Shown one piece after another: positions 1 to 20,698 of a DNA stretch of 64,000 nt (position 1 is its first letter; each line of letters opens with the position of its first letter). Below the pieces are notes generated by a model. The model saw only the letters and a list, made by a program, of their open reading frames with translations. It was not told the DNA's origin and made no database searches. Position numbers and translations under genes: made by a program. The stretch comes from Piromyces finnis (Eukaryota > Neocallimastigomycota > Neocallimastigomycetes > Neocallimastigales > Neocallimastigaceae), in the NCBI GenBank assembly GCA_002104945.1, contig MCFH01000008.1, forward strand, positions 984,501 through 1,048,500, read 5' to 3'.

Positions 1-3000
1 AATTCAATTATAAGCAAAAATCATAAAATAGATAATGATAATGTTTTCGTCAAGATATCTTCAACATCGTTAGCATCAAAAACTGATTCAGAGTATGAAA
101 ATGAGAAAATATATAGGAAAAAGAAACGTTATAGAAATGATAATCATACCAACACTGATGATTATAATAATAAAGATGGAATTCATCGTGTAAAACGCCA
201 AGCTCTCAATGTTGAGGGTGATCATGATATAAATAATATTTGTTTAAATCAGATTCCAGCATGTTCAAAATCAATATCTAACAGTGAAAAAAGAAGTATA
301 TCAAAAAATGACTCGAATGGTAGTAATTTTACAAATATAGCATCTTTAAAATATGATAGTGTTGATATTACCAACTTTAACCAGGAGATTGAAAGTAAAA
401 GTAATGCTAAATTAATTCATGAATCAACTTGCAATGATAGTAATGATGAAAATATAAACAATGCAAACAAGTCTGTAGGTAATAGTTACAACTATAATGG
501 CTTTAATAAAAAAAAATATAATAATAATTCAGAAAAATCAAGATTTTGGAGTATTCGTAATTCTTCAAATTCAATTCAAAAAATTGATGCTAATAAAATT
601 CCCCAAGGAGGAAATGATTTACCAAATCAAAATAGAAAGAAACACTCTTTTTTAAAGAAAAATGAAAATACAATTTCGAAAAATAAGATAAAACCAATAT
701 CAATTATGGCAGCAGCGGCTGCAGTAAATCAAACAAATTTATCACCAAATACTAAAATGACAGTAATACAATCTTTAAATAAAGACTTAAGATCAAAGAA
801 ATTATCAATACATAAATCAATTATTTCATCAAATCCGCAGTTGGTCCATACTAAGAGTCATTATTTAGTAAATTCAAAAACTAATGCAATTTCTAGTACA
901 AATAATTCTAATTCAAATCATTCCTCCCCTTCTAATGTTTTAGCCCCAACCGTATCAATTCGTTCAATGGTTACGACAAAGGAAGCAGGTGTTATTATTG
1001 GTAGAGAAGGAAAAAATGTATCGAAAATTCGTGAAATAAGTGGTGCTAAAGTTACTGTTTCTGAACATGTTTCAGGTACTTTGGATCGTATTATTACTGT
1101 ATCTGGTGAAATTGATAAGGTTGTGAAGGCTTTTTATTTACTTACAAAGCGTGTTGTTGTTGAATTTGAAAAAGAAAAACTTGGATTTTCTAAAGTTTCT
1201 GAATTAACTGCTTTAAATAAAGATCATGATATTGATAATGACAACTCAAATGATAATTATACCATCAACGATTCTTCTTCTATTAATGAAAAAAATAAAC
1301 CTTCAAATTCTTCATCATCAAAAATTAATGATACTACTATTCAAAATAATAACATTAATAATAATCAGGATACAAATGATAATGACTGGTATCAAATAAA
1401 TTCACATGGAGATGATCATGAAGAAATTAATGACATTCAAGTAAGTTCAAAGGATCTGAATAATGATGATATTACTACTGTATTAAACACTATGAATGCT
1501 ACGAATATTAATGATGAAGATATATCAATAATGAAAAATGCTACAAGTGAAAATGTCGATGATAATATTCAAGATATGGAATTAGAAAATGAAAAAAATA
1601 ATATAGATGAAGATAATGATAATGATCCTAAAGAACTTTATGAAGAAAAAGTGTTATCTTTAAGAATATTAGTGCCTGATGCTCGCGTAGGTTCAATTAT
1701 TGGAAAAGGTGGCATTAGAATAAAAGAAATTCAAGAAAAATCTAATGCTACTATTATTGCTGAAGAAGATATTTTACCAAATTCAACTGAAAAGGTCTTG
1801 ACTATTAATGGAACTGTTGAGGCCATAAGAATAGCTATATATAATATTGGCAATATATTAAGAGAAAATACAGATAAACATTTTTATACCAAATATTTTA
1901 AACCTATACCAATGTCTTTTCATCAGAATCCTATTCCTTCTTCTTTTTCTATTTCACTACCATCTCCAGTTTTACCACCTGATCCATCATCTCCTCCATT
2001 TGGTTATTCATTTTTGAATTCACCCGTAATTCCACCACCACCACCTCCACTAACTTCAAGCTTACCAATACCATTAGGATCATATCAACAACTACCTATA
2101 ATATCACCGTTCAATAATGATCCTTCTAGTTCTTTTCCGCAGTATAATGTAAAACATCAATTTCCAAAAAGTTTTCATAAATCATATAAAAATAATAACG
2201 CTAGTAGTAGCATTATAAATAGTACTAATATTGGTAGTAAAAGTGCTATTAATAATTCAAATAACGCAAATAAAAAAAGTACTACTAGTAATTCGAATAA
2301 TACTAATAGTAAAAATACTAATAATGATATAAATGATGATGATGATGATGATGATGATAATAATAATAATAATAATAACAGTAATAAAAATAACAACAAC
2401 AACAGCAATATAAAAAATACTATTAGTAAAACTATTAAATATAACAGTAATCCTAATACAATTGATTTTAAGTTTAATAATAGTTCTAATGTTGTTACCT
2501 TTAAAGGAAATAAAAATAATTTAAATTCAAATTTTAATGTTAACGCGAATTCTAATACATCTTCTTCTAATAGTAATAAAAAGAATAAACCAACATTTTC
2601 TAAACCGAATTCTAATCGTCATAATAATTCTCAACATTCTAAAAATCCTCATAATAAGAATCATTTAAAAGTCCCATGCAATTCTGTTATTTTTTCATCA
2701 TCACCAACAATTCCTCAGGGACCTGGACTAATGGAAATGACTCCTAACCCAAATACACCTTTAATGATTCAAAATGTAGATATGAACATGAATATGGGAT
2801 TAGATGTTCCTCTATATCATATTGGTAACTATAATATGAAAGTTGGTATACCTGGTATAATAAGTTCTTCTCAACATATCTTACCCCTTCCAGGTTTAAA
2901 TGATTTTCATATCATGTCACCCCCTGTCACTCCACCACCTCCAACATTATCTTCATCCTATTTTGGTAATAAAAATATGATTACTAATATATCATTAACA

Positions 3001-3531
3001 CCAAATTTTAATGGAGTACCATCAAATATTTCTTCATTAAATCCAATAAAAAGTAAAATAAATGGTGGTAGTTTTCCTTCTTTGAATAATACAAGTCAAT
3101 CTACGATAAATCCATCTTCACCTTCATCACCAGTTTTTTCATTTTTGAATCCAATTAATTCTAATTCAAATCAATCTACAATGAAGGCAACATCTAATCC
3201 TATTCAAGTTTCTCAACTCTATGTATCAAATGAATATATAGGATGTATTATTGGAAAGCAGGGTGAAATTATAAAAAAGATTCGCAATAAATCGGGCTCT
3301 CAAATTAGAATTGCTGATGTTAATCGTAAAAATGGTAAGAATTCCGATAGATTAATTACCATTTCTGGTAGTACAGAAAATAATAGAATTGCCGTGAATA
3401 TAATACTAGGAAGAATAAAAAATGAAAAAATCAAATTAATGAATCAGCATCAACATCAACTTAAGCAACAACAACAAAAACAACAACAACAACCTTCACC
3501 ATGCCAATCTCCATCTTTAAATCCATCTTAA
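1..3531 (+). CDS. Three-KH-domain RNA-binding protein (5' partial)
   Basis: Frame 1 is open from the first base, so the coding region begins upstream and the ATG at 706 is internal; 1176 residues are visible. Three KH domains carry the GxxG loop: KH1 near residues 319-385 (VIIGREGKNVSKIREISGA), KH2 near 550-620 (SIIGKGGIRIKEIQEKSNA) and KH3 near 1070-1140 (CIIGKQGEIIKKIRNKSGS). This is the layout of the poly(C)-binding/hnRNP K family and of fungal Rnc1, Pbp2 and Hek2, which bind pyrimidine-rich RNA and control mRNA localisation, stability or translation. KH1 reads like the fungal branch. The linkers are rich in N, S and P and include an Asp run at 2335-2357 and a Gln-rich C-terminus. No intron is visible. 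The RNA-binding family is secure; the exact orthologue and targets are not. Confidence 0.85.
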   Translation, partial: NSIISKNHKIDNDNVFVKISSTSLASKTDSEYENEKIYRKKKRYRNDNHTNTDDYNNKDGIHRVKRQALNVEGDHDINNICLNQIPACSKSISNSEKRSISKNDSNGSNFTNIASLKYDSVDITNFNQEIESKSNAKLIHESTCNDSNDENINNANKSVGNSYNYNGFNKKKYNNNSEKSRFWSIRNSSNSIQKIDANKIPQGGNDLPNQNRKKHSFLKKNENTISKNKIKPISIMAAAAAVNQTNLSPNTKMTVIQSLNKDLRSKKLSIHKSIISSNPQLVHTKSHYLVNSKTNAISSTNNSNSNHSSPSNVLAPTVSIRSMVTTKEAGVIIGREGKNVSKIREISGAKVTVSEHVSGTLDRIITVSGEIDKVVKAFYLLTKRVVVEFEKEKLGFSKVSELTALNKDHDIDNDNSNDNYTINDSSSINEKNKPSNSSSSKINDTTIQNNNINNNQDTNDNDWYQINSHGDDHEEINDIQVSSKDLNNDDITTVLNTMNATNINDEDISIMKNATSENVDDNIQDMELENEKNNIDEDNDNDPKELYEEKVLSLRILVPDARVGSIIGKGGIRIKEIQEKSNATIIAEEDILPNSTEKVLTINGTVEAIRIAIYNIGNILRENTDKHFYTKYFKPIPMSFHQNPIPSSFSISLPSPVLPPDPSSPPFGYSFLNSPVIPPPPPPLTSSLPIPLGSYQQLPIISPFNNDPSSSFPQYNVKHQFPKSFHKSYKNNNASSSIINSTNIGSKSAINNSNNANKKSTTSNSNNTNSKNTNNDINDDDDDDDDNNNNNNNSNKNNNNNSNIKNTISKTIKYNSNPNTIDFKFNNSSNVVTFKGNKNNLNSNFNVNANSNTSSSNSNKKNKPTFSKPNSNRHNNSQHSKNPHNKNHLKVPCNSVIFSSSPTIPQGPGLMEMTPNPNTPLMIQNVDMNMNMGLDVPLYHIGNYNMKVGIPGIISSSQHILPLPGLNDFHIMSPPVTPPPPTLSSSYFGNKNMITNISLTPNFNGVPSNISSLNPIKSKINGGSFPSLNNTSQSTINPSSPSSPVFSFLNPINSNSNQSTMKATSNPIQVSQLYVSNEYIGCIIGKQGEIIKKIRNKSGSQIRIADVNRKNGKNSDRLITISGSTENNRIAVNIILGRIKNEKIKLMNQHQHQLKQQQQKQQQQPSPCQSPSLNPS

Positions 3532-3697
3532 AGTTTCAATATTTTTTTTTTCTTTAAAAATTTCATTAAATCTATATTATAAATTTTCTTTAATTTTATT
3601 AATAATGTATTATATTTTACACATTAAAAATTTAGTGCGTGAGATGAAAAATTGTAATTTTTATTTTTCATTTTCTTTCTTTTCTCATAATATTCCC

Positions 3698-3730
<33 letters not shown>

Positions 3731-4752
3731 AATTAGAATTGTAAAATAGAAATAGAAAAACTATAATAGTTTAAATAATTTTATAGATTTATATATTTAT
3801 ATAGTAATAAATAAAAATGTATAATATATCTTTTATGTTGATATTATATAAATAATAATATATTTTTAGTTTTTAATTGAAATAATTAAAAAAAATAATG
3901 ATAGAATAATATAATGACTTTAATTATAATAGTTATAAATATTAAAAAATTAAATATCAATGAGAAATATTAATTTTTTATATTACAACATAGACAATGA
4001 TAATAATTTTAATAATAAATAATCAATTTTCTTAACCACCTAATGTTAATTTATTTTCATTATTTATAATTATCATAATAATAATATAAAACGTATTTTA
4101 AATACATAACATTCATATTTTATCAAGTCAATAATAGTTATAATTACAATATGAAATAAAACTTTTTTTTTTTTTTTTAAATATATATATATATATATAT
4201 ATAATAATGAAGTTTTATATATATCATGATAGTTTGAATTATTATTTAATTATTAATGAATATAATTATTCTAATATTTCTAATATATGTAAAAACATAT
4301 TAAAGTTTTATCTTGGCGAAATATTAAAATAATACAAGAAAGTGAAAAGAACTTTGATATTGTTAAAATTGATTATTGGAAGTTAAATATAATTATTATA
4401 TTAAAATATATTTTATTGACTTCTACAATGGAGATGTAAAAATAAAGTTATAACTGATTTTATTCATTTTTTTTCCATAATATTCATATAATTTATTATA
4501 TTAATAAATTTATTTTAATATATATATAAAGGGTCAAAAATATTTACTACCGCCGTTAAATATTATTTTTTTTTATTTTTTAAGTTTAATTTATTATTGA
4601 TATTGAGTAATTTAAAAACAATAATAAATTCAACTAATAAATAAGTAATTTTAATATTTTTATTTTAATTAAAAATATAGAAATATCTTATAATTATTAT
4701 TACAGTTTTTATTTCATATTTCTTATTAACAAGTAAATTAATAGTGAAAGAG

Positions 4753-4848
4753 TTGATATTTAAGGATTTAGTAAATGGTCCGAGAGGGAGGTCAAAAGGG
4801 TCCCCCCCCAAAAAAAAAAAAAGCTGCGAGGATTTACTAAATCATCAA
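4753..4848. repeat. Fold-back element with GC-rich loop
   Basis: A 12-bp inverted repeat, gatttagtaaat (4765-4776) and atttactaaatc (4832-4843), is flanked by an outer inverted pair ttgat (4753-4757) and atcaa (4844-4848). The enclosed 55 bases include ggtccgagagggaggtc, a run of eight C and a run of twelve A, so its composition is very unlike the surroundings. The shape resembles a miniature inverted-repeat element or a structured RNA. No coding capacity and no clear target-site duplication were seen. Confidence 0.5.
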
Positions 4849-4854
4849 TAGGTT

Positions 4855-4887
4855 ATATGAAAAGTACTTTGTAACTACTTTTCATAT
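4855..4887. repeat. Perfect 12-bp hairpin
   Basis: The arms atatgaaaagta (4855-4866) and tacttttcatat (4876-4887) are perfectly complementary around a 9-base loop. It lies six bases after the fold-back element at 4753-4848, so the two may belong to one structured or mobile unit. Confidence 0.6.
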
Positions 4888-5893
4888 TATTTGTTTAAAT
4901 ATAATATTAATAAAATATATAATACCTAATCCATTAAATGATAATTTGAAAATTACAAATTACTATCTATTGGTTTTATTAAATAATTTTAGTAAAAAGA
5001 TATAAATAAATATAATAGTATATTGATCTTTGTGGATTTGACGAAACCGTTTTTCTTCCTTAATAATGATTTAATGACTCATCCTTATTAATTAGAGAGA
5101 GATTATAATTTAATAGACTATTATGCTATGAAATTCTTATACCAAAATTATAACTTTTATTTTTAATAAAATAGTGTTCTAATTTATGTTCTAAATATAC
5201 AGTGAATAACTATTATAATAACTATTATGAAGTAATAGATTTTATATTTTATTATCAAAAAACTTAAGAAAGCTATATACCATTAAATAAATATTCTGTT
5301 ACTTATTAGATTTATTATTAAAATTATATAATATCTTTTTTAATTTTGTGGATAACACATTACACAAAATTTTTCATTAATTAATTTGAATTTGATATAT
5401 TAATTATCCTTTTTTTTATTATTTAATATATTTTTTTAGTAATATTAATATCAATGAAAATTAAGATAAGAATATTTTAATTTTTTTATAAAACTTTATT
5501 AACTAGACTTTATGAGTAATTATTTTGATAATGGATGAATGAATGTTTATAATTATTATAATATTTAGTATTATTACTTGATATTTTGAATTAATTAAAT
5601 AGGTAATAGTATCAATTTTAACTTTTTTTTTTTTCGTAAATGAATATATATTATTTTTATAAAAATATCATATTATTTAAAAAGATAAAACCTTTATTAT
5701 ATAGTAGTCAATAAGAACTTATTTCCAGCACTATAATTTAGTGCTTTTTCATTCAAATATTATCAAAATTTCAGGAAACATAATAAAACATAACAAAACA
5801 AAAAACAAAAAAAAAAAACAAAAACAAAAACAAAAACAAAAAAAAAAAAATATATATATATATATATATATCAAAATATTAAATATATACACA

Positions 5894-14344
<8,451 letters not shown>

Positions 14345-14933
14345 ATAATATAATTGCTTTTTGTTATAAAACATAATAAAACAACAATCTAAAAAAGATA
14401 TAATAAGATATATTAAAGGAAATATATAAAAAATATTAAAAATCATTTGTAATAACAAAATATCAATAATACGCTAAATTAAAATATTTACAACTATTAT
14501 TTTAAAATAACATTATATTGTATATTAATTTTTTTTTTTTTTTTTTTTAGTATTCTATTATTTTATTTTACTTTAATAATTATTAATATGCTTATATTAA
14601 TAAACAAATAAATCATATTTGATTATAATAACAATTTTTTTTCTTTCTTTTTCTTTTCTTTAGAAAAAAACAACTGTTGTAATAAGATAGATTTTGGGTA
14701 TAATAACATTTTACTTTGTGTTTTTGATACAATTATTTTTTGAGGACATTTCACTTAAAATTTTTCTTGTCATAAATTCATACATCTATTATGTTTTGGA
14801 AGATATTCATGAAGATAACTAAGGTGTCTTAAATGAAGATTTTGTTGCATCTTATAATAATTTTAATTTTTTTTTAATTCATTTTAATTAATATTACATT
14901 ATTAAAGAATAATATTTATTATTTATATTTATT
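14345..14933. other. Spacer between convergent WDR81 and DCTN6 ends
   Basis: The two flanking genes end towards each other. The interval has T-rich runs (14529-14549, 14637-14663) and no supported ORF. It should hold both 3' UTRs and polyadenylation sites, which cannot be placed precisely in such AT-rich DNA. Confidence 0.7.
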
Positions 14934-15802
14934 TTAAAATTTAATATTTACATCTTTGATTGGAATGTACTTTCTTCTTTTATTGGCTCCATATAATGTT
15001 GTATTATCTGGAAGTTCTGTCTTTGTAGGAACGTAGCATTTTGGTCCAATAATACAATTATCACCAATTTTACTTCCATCTTCGGCTGTTGCTTTTTATT
15101 TTTTTATTTATTTATTTATGTTAATAATGTTGCTTATTATAGATTAAATTATTTTATAAATATATTATTAAAATTATATATATATGATATATTGATTTCT
15201 ATTAATTTACCTCTTGGCTGGAAATTGCAATTATTTCCTATATTTGAACTTTGAATAACAGTTCCAACTTCAAATAAATTGTAATCACCAATAATTAGAG
15301 GTTCCTTTCGCCTTTTGAGTAAATAAAATAAATAAGAGATTAATGCGCGAATAAATATAAATGTTTGTATATTTAAATTATAAATATTTACTCGTTAATA
15401 ATTACAACTCTCTCCTAATAATAAGATTATTAAACAATAATATATATTAAAATTAATAAAAATTCTACTAATTTTATTAAATGATTTTATTAATTTTATA
15501 ATTAATATACTTCGAATATATTATATGAACCAATTATAATTGGTCCACCTAAAGTTTTGAAATATGCCTTTGGATGAATAATATTCCCTTTACCTTTATT
15601 TTTAAATTATATAAAATGAAATAAAATATATTCATTTAATAAACATATTATAATTTTCTTTTATTGTCTTTTTTTTTTATTATTTTATTTTATTTATTAT
15701 TTTATTTTTTATTTTTTGTTTACCTAATTTAATATCTCCGTCATATATAATATCCCTAGAGATACAATTTTTATCTGGAATTAAATTTTGTTTTTCTGTC
15801 AT
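14934..15802 (-). CDS. DCTN6: Dynactin subunit 6 (p27), left-handed beta-helix
   Basis: Five exons on the minus strand (15802-15724, 15593-15511, 15414-15392, 15311-15211, 15091-14934) encode 147 residues, ending with the stop at 14936-14934. The sequence shows hexapeptide turns of a left-handed beta-helix: PIIIGSYNIFE, ERVVIIN, PLIIGDYNLFEVGTVIQ, then GDNCIIGPKCYVP and the ending NTTLYGANKRR. The segment IIGxxNxFEVG and the spacing match p27 of the dynactin pointed-end complex, which with p25, p62 and Arp11 caps the Arp1 filament and helps dynactin engage cargo. It is shorter than the human protein of about 190 residues. Exon 3 has only 23 bases. p25 (DCTN5) is the main alternative but fits less well. 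Confidence 0.8.
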
Positions 15803-16015
15803 TTATAATTTTCTTTAATTTGGTAAAAACATGTTATTATTTATTATATACTTATATCAATATGATATTTGTTATGTACAAAATTTAATAAAATTTTTTG
15901 AAAATTTTATATATATGAAAAAAATTTTTACATTTTATTAAAAAATATTTTTTTATTATTTTATATAATATATAATTTTTTTTGATAAGTTAAAAGTATA
16001 TTATTAATATATAGT

Positions 16016-18692
16016 ATGAGTAATAACGAATTTAAGGTTCCTGAATTACCAGTAAAAAGCAATCCTTCAAGTCCAGTGAAAGAAACAAATAAAAAAGAAC
16101 CACCGAATGGAACTCCAGGTTTTTATTTATTAATTTTTTTTATTTTGTTTTTATTTTTTATTAATATTAGTTTTTAGTTTTTTATATTAATAAATATGTA
16201 AATTAAAAATAAAATAAACTGAAATTTGAAAATGAGGATTCCATTTTTTTTGCAGGTTTATTCATAAATATTCATAAAGTACTAATTGTTACTTAAAATT
16301 TTAAATATCCTTAATTAAATATTAGTACTAAAATTACCATATAAGAAGCCAGAATGGAGTGATTTACCAAAGGAAAATTATATAATGGAAGTTATAAAGA
16401 ATGGGTATAATTAATATAATTAAGTATAGTTTTAACCATTGCTAATATTAGTTTAATTAAATGTTACTTTATGTATATCATTATTATTAATATTAATATT
16501 TTTAAGTGTAATGCTTGAAACTATCGAAATACCAAAAAATGAAGAATTTATTGTATTAGGTTATTGAAAAATATTAAAAATTTTATTAAATAAAATTAAC
16601 TATTCGTTACAATTGTATTTATAATGATTATATTAAATGTAATATTTAATAAATATAGGCCGTTTGCCATTGTGTGATGTTCAAATGGATCATCCTGTAA
16701 GTAAGAAAATTGATATAGGTTTTTCAAATAAATAAATTAATTAAACATTAATTATATCAATATAATAATGAAGAGTATATCTAGGTATCATGCAGTAATT
16801 CAATTTTCAGATAAAAGTAATTTTAAATTTTTTGATATATATAATTAGTTAAACAAAAGATAAGGATTTAATATAACTTACCTTCTTTATATTATTTAAA
16901 GGGATGGCATATATATATGATTTAGGTGAGTATTTTATTTATTAATAATTTTTTATAAAGTTTGTTATATGTATTATATATATATAAAAGAAAAGAAAAC
17001 AATGCTGGAATTATATAAATAATGCATTATTTAAAAACTTGATAATTATATAATTAAATCATTCTTGAATTATGTATATCAAAAATATTTTTTAGGAAGT
17101 GCTCATGGAACCTTTTTAAATAAGGTAAAAAAAAAATAAACGTTTATCAAGATTTTTAAGAATAATATCAATTTAAAAACATTTTCTTAATTTAAAATTT
17201 AAATATGGAAAAATCAAAGAATGTCATACCACCAAATCAGTATATACCATTACACGTTGGAGATATGATTAAATTTGGTCAGAGTACAAGAATATACATT
17301 TTCCAAGGTCCTAATGAAGAAGAAATAAGAAAAAGTGAAGAAATGTATGAGAAATATCAAGAAATGAAGAAGAAAAAGATAGATGAATTAAATAAAAAGA
17401 AGAAAGAAGAAGAAGAAGAAGGAATTAGTTGGGGATTTGCCGAAGATGCTGTTGAAGAAGTAGTTGAAAGAATGGAAAACATTCGACCAGACTATAAATT
17501 AAATGAAAATGCATTTTATTATAAAGATCCAAAGAAAGCTTTAAGAAATTGGTTAGAAAATAGAGGTTCTGAAATGGAATTCCAAATTGCAGAAGAAACA
17601 CATTCTCATGCTAAATTATATATAGCAAAAGTTGTTTTGCCTCTTGAAGATTCTTATGGACCAGTATCTACAACGGGTTCAGGTTTGAAGAAGAAGGATG
17701 CTGAGAAAGAAGCTGCATTAAATGCCTGCATTAAAATTGATCAATATATTGGATTTAAAGCTTCAATTAAGGGTTAATATATTTACAATATTTCATTTTA
17801 TTATTATTATTTTTTTTTATATTTTTTTCATTTTAATAACATAATATATTAACTTATTTAATGTATATCAAATACAAAATGTATAATATTTAAATAATAT
17901 ATACTTTTATTTTCCAAAATGTAAAATTGTATATTTTTGGAAATATAAAAACAGAAAAGAAAAGTAAGCACGATTCTGATGATGAAAGTGATAATGATAC
18001 ATTCTATGATAGAACTGGCCAAGTTGAAAAGAAAAAGAAATTATTGCAACAAAAAAAATCACATAAAAAGGAAGAAGCGGAAACGCATGAATCATTAATT
18101 AAAAAGAGTTCAATAATTGATAATCAAATATTAGAATTACAACAAGAGATAGAGGAATCTAAAAAACAAGAACTCGAAAGAAGTCAACAAAAAGTAGATG
18201 ACGATATTGATTTAGATAATTATATGAATTCATTGAATGAATCATTGAGTAAAAAGAAAATAAAACCAATTCATATATTAAATAAAGAATTAGAAAATTT
18301 AAAAAAGGTATATAATTATTATATAAAAATTATATATAGCAATCTTTTAGGAATGAATTTTTAATTCAATTGTTTTACTTTTAATTTTTTTATGGCCTTA
18401 TCGATAATAAAAGGAAAAAGAAAGAATTATTAAATTGTTAAGAATTACAAGACCTAATATTGATATATTTTCTTTAATTCAACAAAGGTAAATGATATTT
18501 ATATATATACATTATTTATTAATAAATTATTAATACATGTATTTATTTAATAATTATTAATTTAGTAAAAATGAAGCTAAACCAAATAATAACGATATAT
18601 CCAAAAAGATAGAAAAGATAGATAATGAAAATTCTAGTAGTATCGAAAAAGAAAGTTTAATAAAAAATGAAAATAATGAAATAAATAAAATA

Positions 18693-18756
<64 letters not shown>

Positions 18757-19025
18757 GAGGATTAAGTGAAGAGAAAGATATAGATTTATCTGATATAAGA
18801 GAAACTAAAAAACAAAAACAGCTAAATACTAATGTTATATCTAAGGAAGAAACACCTTTAACAAAAAAGGAAAAAACAAAAAAATTTAAAAGAAAGTTCG
18901 GTGTTATTAACAAAGAAACCTCTGAATTACTTGATAACAAAGTTAACGAAGATGTTGTTGACTGGCTTCCTCCAGAACAAAGAGATAAAGAATATAATAA
19001 TATGAATGCTGAATATGGCTATTAA
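16016..19025 (+). CDS. SLC4A1AP: Kanadaptin (SLC4A1AP) homologue, FHA domain
   Basis: Eleven exons close in frame to 602 residues: 16016-16118, 16326-16404, 16507-16559, 16659-16696, 16774-16816, 16902-16925, 17096-17124, 17220-17772, 17955-18307, 18414-18487, 18566-19025. The FHA domain (about residues 45-150) is cut into seven short exons and shows GRLPLCDVQMDHP, SISRYHAVIQF and SAHGTFLNK. A dsRBD-like segment follows (PKKALRNWLENRG to the KKDAEKEAALNA helix). Next come the kanadaptin signature DTFYDRTGQ, acidic and lysine-rich coiled coil, an 18-residue Asn run (18697-18752) and the conserved ending WLPPEQ...YGY. Kanadaptin is a mainly nuclear protein of poorly defined role linked to RNA processing. 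Several introns are AT-rich with weak polypyrimidine tracts, so the small exons are homology-guided. Identification is firm because both ends match the family. Confidence 0.88.
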
Positions 19026-19382
19026 TTTAATTTTTCAAAGCAATATTAGAAACTTTTTTAAAAATTAAAATTTTAAATATAATTTTTAATATTATTTGTA
19101 TTAAAAAAATTTTTTTGTACTACATGTTTTTTATTATTATTAAATATTTGATGTTATTATGAAAAACAATTTTTTATTTATTGATATTTGAAATTAATAA
19201 ATATAATTAAAATAGAAGATGTTTAAATTTTGATATAATTTTGAATAAAAATAAAACTGTACATTAATTTAATTTCCATTATTAAAAAAAACTTTCTTTT
19301 TTAAAAAAACATAATATATAATAAATTCAAATCTTATATTTTCTTTTATTTTTTTTTTCTTTTTTAAAAATATAAAGGATCG

Positions 19383-20698
19383 ATGACAATGAATAGTAAT
19401 CAGTCCTTTCAAAAGGTGTTTTCATTTTTTAATGATGTAATTGAAACTCTTAATACCAAAGAAGAAACTCAGGCAATTAAAGAGACTCAACATGCTCTTC
19501 ATGAGTTAGAAAAATTACGTGAAAAACAAAAAGCTAATTCAAAAAATGCATTAGAAGGTTGATAAATAATTATTAAATATTTTTATATTAAATATATAAA
19601 ATGATATTATTAATTATATTATGAACTTGAAATATTTTATTAATTGAGAAATTATATGGAGAAATTATGTAATTTTTTTTAATAATATTATTTAAAATCC
19701 GAAATTTGTTTTATTAATCTGAAATTTCAAAAGAGTCTTTGAAACATTGAATTTTAAAAATTTTTTAATAAAAAATTGAATTTAGTTTTAAATTTGTAAC
19801 ATATTTAATTATATTAATTTCATTCATATAGTTTTAATGAAAAAATTGGAAACAGCTGAAGAAAATGCCAATCGTTCTTTTCAAGAATTAGAAGAGTACC
19901 GAAATTCAGGAGTCTTAAATAATTTAGAAAGGGAATATAATCAATTAGAAAAAGAAAATTCGGAATTAGAACAAGAAATTAAATATCCTTTTGTTAAAAA
20001 AAGTTATATATATATTTTTTAAAAATTATAAATTTTAGAAAAATGTATTTTTTGATAGTCCTTAATTTTTTTAAAATATTAAAAATTTAATTATTAATTA
20101 TCTGATTTTACGCAGCTTCAAAATGAGTATGATGAATTATTAATAGAAGAAAAGAAATTAGAATTAAAAGAAAAAAAAGAAGAAATGTTAAAAATTGATC
20201 CTTCATTGTAAATTTATTATTATTTTATTATAAATACTTTATTTTTTATAGTTAAAATATAATTATTTATATATATATATATATTTTATTATAAATTCTT
20301 TTAAAGATTAAAAATAGGTATTTATAGAGAATTAGGTGTTGAAGCGGTAATTGATAAAAATGGAAATATAACAAAGTGCCATATTCGTATCCTTTAATTA
20401 ACATATTATTATTATTATTATTATTATTATTAAAAGTATTAAAAGGTTATTCTTAACAAAATATATTCATATATCTTATTAAATAAATATAATAAATATA
20501 TATAAACATAAAGATAATTCCAATACAAATAATAATCATACTATATTTTTCCCAAATAATCAAAATTATATTCAAACTCGACAGTCTTTAGCTTATACAA
20601 CTACAAATTTATTATGGAATCTTTTCACATCTAAAGATGATAATGAATTTATTAATATAGATTTAACACAAGGAATTAATAGGAATATTAGTATATAA
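19383..20698 (+). CDS. SPC24: Kinetochore protein Spc24-like
   Basis: Five exons (19383-19557, 19832-19992, 20116-20207, 20307-20386, 20514-20698) give 230 residues. The first two thirds are heptad-like coiled coil rich in E, K, L and N. The C-terminal third is a small globular region beginning KIGIYRELGVEAV and ending with a TTNLLWNLF motif, the pattern of the Spc24 RWD-like head. Spc24 pairs with Spc25 in the Ndc80 complex and contacts the inner kinetochore (Mis12 complex, CENP-T). The length suits the family (about 200 residues). The call rests on architecture and the remembered YRxLG motif, so another small coiled-coil protein remains possible. The exon 2 donor (GTTAAA) is weak but required by frame. 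Confidence 0.6.

Larger units (their letters stand above)
3532..5893. other. AT-rich spacer between KH gene and WDR81 gene
   Basis: No convincing coding region. It holds poly-A/T and (TA)n runs (3703-3732, 4179-4202, 5838-5872) and, unusually for this DNA, a cluster of G/C-containing patches at about 4530-4556, 4753-4887 and 5034-5052, including two inverted repeats listed separately. The last hundred bases before 5894 are A-rich and probably form the 5' UTR of the next gene. Confidence 0.7.

Noticed and set aside
2175-2408. Minus-strand leucine-rich frame of 77 residues
   Set aside because: Antisense shadow of the Asn/Asp codon runs in the KH gene; AAT and GAT repeats read backwards give Leu and Ser.
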